From an uncultured Acidimicrobium sp. (lineage in GTDB: Bacteria > Actinomycetota > Acidimicrobiia > Acidimicrobiales > Ilumatobacteraceae), in contig CAINTF010000154.1 in assembly GCA_903853285.1 (NCBI GenBank), positions 1-8,047 on the forward strand: 8,047 nucleotides of DNA, given 5' to 3'. A model generated the notes under the pieces. That model was not told where the DNA came from. It searched no databases and worked only from the letters and a program-made list of their open reading frames with translations. This document shows positions 6,019 through 8,047 of the stretch, piece by piece. Position 1 is the stretch's first letter, and the number at the start of each line of letters is the position of its first letter. Position numbers and translations under genes: made by a program.

Positions 6019-7161
6019 ATGTCGGTCGTACGCGTTGCAATTGCTGGTTCGACGGGTTCGATTGGAACGCAAACCCTTGATGTAATTTCGCGTAGTGGTG
6101 GTGAGTACGAAGTAGTTGGTCTCGGAGTTGGAAGCAACGCTGATGAAGTTGTTGCACAGGCAAAGTTGCACAAACCGAAAATGGTTGCAGTGCATAGTGA
6201 AGAGGCTCGCAAGAAGGTCTCGCATGCGCTGCCAGGCGTTGAAGTAGTTGCTGATCTTGCAGAGTTGGCGCGAGATGCAGACGTAGTAGTGAACGGAGTG
6301 GTCGGTTTCGCCGGTTTGTCCGTAACGATGTCGACTCTGCAACACGGTAAGCGGCTCGCACTGGCTAACAAAGAGAGCCTGATTGCAGCAGGTCCAATTG
6401 TGCAGCCACTGCGAAACATTAAGGGCGCCATAATCGTGCCAGTGGATAGTGAGCACTGTGCAATTCATCAATGCTTGCGATCATCAATTGACTCGCAACG
6501 TGAAGTAAAGCGCTTATTGTTGACTGCAAGTGGTGGGCCATTTAGAGGTCGTACGGCGGAGTCACTACAAGAGGTGACGATTGCTGATGCACTCAAGCAC
6601 CCAACGTGGTCCATGGGTCCGAAGATAACTGTCGATTCATCGACGCTAATGAACAAGGGTCTCGAAGTTATTGAGGCACATGAACTGTTCGGCGTGGCAT
6701 TTGACAATATTGATGTTGTAGTACATCCGCAATCAGTAGTGCACTCAATGGTTGAATTTACCGATGGGGCGGTCATTGCACAGCTGTCACTGCCCGACAT
6801 GCGACTACCGATTGCCTATGCGCTCGGATTTCCGGCACGTGCAGATATCGCATTTGGAGCTATTGATTGGTCACAATTGAGTCGTCTCGATTTTGAAACC
6901 CCAGATCGTCCTACTTTTCGATGTCTAAATCTTGCTTATCAGGCCGGTCGTGTCGGTGGAACTGCACCCGCGTGGCTGAGTGCTGCCAACGAAGTAGCAG
7001 TGGAAGCATTTTTGGATGGACGTATATCGTGGTCGAAAATTGCCGTCGTAATTGAGCGGACAATGCAACATCATGATGGTGTCTCACCGACAACAGTTGG
7101 CGATATTTTGACCGCCGACGAGACATCTCGCAGATTTGCTGCAACGGAGTTGAAGAAATGA
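6019..7161 (+). CDS. dxr: 1-deoxy-D-xylulose 5-phosphate reductoisomerase
   Basis: DXR (IspC) converts DXP to 2-C-methyl-D-erythritol 4-phosphate with NADPH and a divalent metal, the committed step of the MEP isoprenoid pathway, in the cytoplasm. The 380-residue product is of family length. It has the NADPH motif AGSTGSIGTQ (9-18), LANKESLI (115-122), PVDSEH (141-146), SGGPFRG (171-177), the mobile-loop segment HPTWSMG (194-200), VDSSTLMNKGLEVIEAHELF, HPQSVVHSMVEF and a C-terminal AANEVAVEAFL. By alignment, D143, E145 and E216 are the metal ligands, and all are present, so the enzyme should be active. The start ATG 6019 is 29 nt after cdsA; only a weak AAAGAG precedes it. Its stop overlaps the next start (ATGA). 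In Actinobacteria dxr commonly lies between cdsA and a site-2 protease gene, often followed by ispG. Confidence 0.98.
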   Translation: MSVVRVAIAGSTGSIGTQTLDVISRSGGEYEVVGLGVGSNADEVVAQAKLHKPKMVAVHSEEARKKVSHALPGVEVVADLAELARDADVVVNGVVGFAGLSVTMSTLQHGKRLALANKESLIAAGPIVQPLRNIKGAIIVPVDSEHCAIHQCLRSSIDSQREVKRLLLTASGGPFRGRTAESLQEVTIADALKHPTWSMGPKITVDSSTLMNKGLEVIEAHELFGVAFDNIDVVVHPQSVVHSMVEFTDGAVIAQLSLPDMRLPIAYALGFPARADIAFGAIDWSQLSRLDFETPDRPTFRCLNLAYQAGRVGGTAPAWLSAANEVAVEAFLDGRISWSKIAVVIERTMQHHDGVSPTTVGDILTADETSRRFAATELKK

Positions 7162-8047
7162 GTTCGTTTTACAATAAGTTTCGCGATGAGATTGTTGCTG
7201 GTGGAGACACCACAGATCAGCCAAAGCGCATCAACGATAAGCGCACAAGTTTGGTTGCTGGTGCAGCACTATTGTCACTGATTATCTGGCTGGGTGTAGC
7301 GAGCCCTTGGACGTTTGTGTTTGTCTTGGGCTTACTTATTTCGGTGTTTCTTCATGAGTTGGGTCACTTTGTGACTGCTCGTCGTTCGGGTATGAAGGTC
7401 ACACAATTTTTCATGGGGTTTGGTCCTCGTTTGTGGAGTGTGCAGCGAGGCGAAGTGGAGTATGGAATTAGGGCGTTGCCGCTTGGAGCATTTGTTCGCA
7501 TAGTCGGAATGAACAATCTGGACGAATGTGATCCGGAAGATGAGCTTCGTGCGTATCGAGCACAGTCGTATCCAAAGCGGTTGCTCGTGATCACCGCAGG
7601 TTCATTGATGCACGGAGTGATTGCGTTGGTCCTGTTCGTTGGGGTCTATGCAACCTCTGGTCGGTACAGCGAAACGGGCAATGTGCTTGTCACTTCTCCA
7701 CCTGCTGCCAACTCACCGGCACAACAGTCTGGTGTGATGATGGATGACGTTGTGCGAGAGATAGACGGCATTGTTGTTACAAATCGCGAACAATTTGTTG
7801 AACAAATTGTGTCGAAGAAACCTGGCCAGACTGTCTCTGTTGTTGTTGATCGTGCAGGAAAACTCATTTCGCTACAAGTCACGCTTGGGAATAATCCCAT
7901 AGACACTTCACTCGCTTATTTTGGTGTTGCGAGTTGGTCGCTCGACTATGTCCGTGTCAATCCGATTTCGGCAGTTGGGTATGCATCAAAGGATTTGGTA
8001 GTTACTGCTCGCAGATCTGTTGCAGGAGTCTTTGTTGTTCTCAACCC
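7158..8047 (+). CDS. rseP: RseP-like site-2 protease (M50), 3' end outside window
   Basis: This is an intramembrane zinc metalloprotease of the S2P/RseP family, which typically cleaves membrane anti-sigma factors or leftover signal peptides. The visible part has 296 residues and is open at the window end. The active-site motif HELGH is at 66-70, in a hydrophobic segment. It is followed by the family block TARRSGMKVTQFFMGFGPRL, GIRALPLGAFVRIVGM, and YPKRLLVITAGSLMHGVIAL, a membrane segment that here has SLMH as in other actinobacterial members. A PDZ domain follows at about 175-245 (SPAQQSGVMMDDVVREIDG). The missing 3' part should hold the last membrane helix and the Asp motif of the active site. 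HELGH lies unusually late: about 30 polar residues and an extra hydrophobic segment (32-48) precede it, whereas many RseP proteins have the motif near residue 20. The start ATG 7158 overlaps dxr by 4 nt (ATGA), with purines TGAAGAA before it. Confidence 0.93.
   Translation, partial: MSSFYNKFRDEIVAGGDTTDQPKRINDKRTSLVAGAALLSLIIWLGVASPWTFVFVLGLLISVFLHELGHFVTARRSGMKVTQFFMGFGPRLWSVQRGEVEYGIRALPLGAFVRIVGMNNLDECDPEDELRAYRAQSYPKRLLVITAGSLMHGVIALVLFVGVYATSGRYSETGNVLVTSPPAANSPAQQSGVMMDDVVREIDGIVVTNREQFVEQIVSKKPGQTVSVVVDRAGKLISLQVTLGNNPIDTSLAYFGVASWSLDYVRVNPISAVGYASKDLVVTARRSVAGVFVVLN
7790..7810. repeat. Perfect 10-bp inverted repeat inside rseP
   Basis: ACAATTTGTT (7790-7799) and AACAAATTGT (7801-7810) are exact reverse complements around a single G. 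The same bases also form an imperfect 12-nt tandem repeat (7789-7812) encoding EQFV-EQIV in the PDZ domain. An operator-like site is possible but unusual inside a gene; the repeated peptide is the simpler explanation. Confidence 0.45.

Noticed and set aside
5956..6471. Minus-strand open frame opposite the start of dxr
   Set aside because: It runs antisense to conserved DXR motifs and its translation shows no family features.

Overview
The window looks like a core chromosomal segment of an actinobacterium with roughly balanced base composition. The gene order is whiG/fliA-type sigma factor, M23-like secreted protein, rpsB, tsf, pyrH, frr, cdsA, dxr, rseP, all on the + strand, and this order is typical of Actinobacteria. 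The moderate GC and the protein sequences suggest, by inference only, a lineage such as Acidimicrobiia rather than a high-GC streptomycete. I see no mobile element, CRISPR array, tRNA or rRNA.

Layout. Positions 1-239 hold no convincing gene. Positions 240-941 encode a FliA/WhiG-family sigma factor. A short secreted LytM/M23-fold protein overlaps its end (934-1434); its zinc ligands appear to be replaced. A 112-nt gap (1435-1546) follows. It carries a plausible promoter and two perfect, interleaved inverted repeats that fit an H-type pseudoknot ending next to the rpsB Shine-Dalgarno. Then come rpsB (1547-2410) and tsf (2416-3204), pyrH (3220-3957), frr (3954-4511, GTGA overlap), cdsA (4523-5989), dxr (6019-7161) and a site-2 protease gene (7158 onward, ATGA overlap) that runs off the window.

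The genes link translation (S2, EF-Ts, ribosome recycling) with UMP phosphorylation, phospholipid precursor synthesis (CDP-diacylglycerol), the MEP isoprenoid pathway and intramembrane proteolysis. From rpsB on, gaps are at most 29 nt and no terminator is visible, so one long transcript is likely.

I found no wholly new system. The observations most worth following are the rpsB leader pseudoknot, the degenerate M23 protein beside whiG, the long disordered cdsA N-terminus with a repeated RIVIG motif, and the unusual N-terminal extension of the site-2 protease.
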